Assembly (NCBI GenBank): GCA_002431305.1
Contig: DJEG01000104.1
Location: 2,796 to 9,766, forward strand
Source of the DNA: Ruminococcaceae bacterium UBA5904
Lineage (GTDB): Bacteria > Bacillota > Clostridia > Oscillospirales > Acutalibacteraceae
Direction of reading: 5' to 3'
Length of the DNA: 6,971 nucleotides
Translations under genes and position numbers: made by a program
Notes under the pieces: generated by a model
Database searches by the model: none
Told to the model about the DNA's origin: nothing
The model's input: the letters and a program-made list of their open reading frames with translations, nothing else
Shown here: positions 6,962 to 6,971 of the stretch, in pieces
Layout: each line of letters opens with the position of its first letter
How positions within the stretch are numbered: position 1 is the stretch's first letter

Positions 6962-6969
6962 TCATGCGG
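6949..6969 (-). terminator. Possible terminator of a convergent gene beyond the right edge
   Basis: Read on the minus strand, CCGCA (complement of 6965-6969) and TGCGG (complement of 6953-6957) form a five-base-pair stem with a seven-base loop, followed directly by TTTT (complement of 6949-6952). The stem is short, and the flanking gene it would serve is outside the window, so this is tentative. Confidence 0.3.
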
Positions 6970-6971
6970 GA

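Overview
This window looks like an ordinary chromosomal segment from a Bacillota bacterium, most likely a gut-type Clostridia (Oscillospiraceae/Ruminococcaceae-like). Three things point that way. A catalytic GlgC is paired with a degenerate GlgD paralogue, an arrangement known from Firmicutes. Purine-rich Shine-Dalgarno sequences of the AGGAGG type precede most genes. AGA and ATA codons are frequent, and the intergenic DNA is markedly AT-rich. The taxonomic call is an inference from these traits, not a database match.

Layout. Bases 1-174 hold the 5' part of a MarR-family regulator on the minus strand, running off the window. Bases 175-407 are an AT-rich divergent promoter region with a good minus-strand promoter for the regulator, a 21-bp-spaced direct repeat overlapping it, weaker plus-strand promoter candidates, and a tandem 9-bp repeat at the glgB ribosome-binding site. 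From 408 to 6840 five plus-strand genes follow with gaps of 22, -4, 22 and 24 bases: glgB, glgC, glgD, parB and serS. A strong intrinsic terminator at 6847-6878 ends the block. The last ~90 bases carry no recognisable gene but can form alternative hairpins, and may include the terminator of a convergent gene beyond the edge.

How the genes work together. GlgC (with GlgD as probable regulatory subunit) makes ADP-glucose from glucose-1-phosphate and ATP. A glycogen synthase, not encoded here, would polymerise it, and GlgB adds the alpha-1,6 branches. ParB is the parS-binding CTPase of chromosome segregation, here without an adjacent parA. SerS charges tRNA-Ser and ends the block. Spacing and the absence of any terminator between the genes suggest one transcription unit, so a storage-carbohydrate module sits directly upstream of two housekeeping genes.

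I found no mobile element, CRISPR array, tRNA/rRNA gene or evidently novel system. The points most worth a second look are the glg-parB-serS linkage without parA, the variant motifs of the seryl-tRNA synthetase, the lack of room for a T-box before serS, and the repeats in the divergent promoter region.
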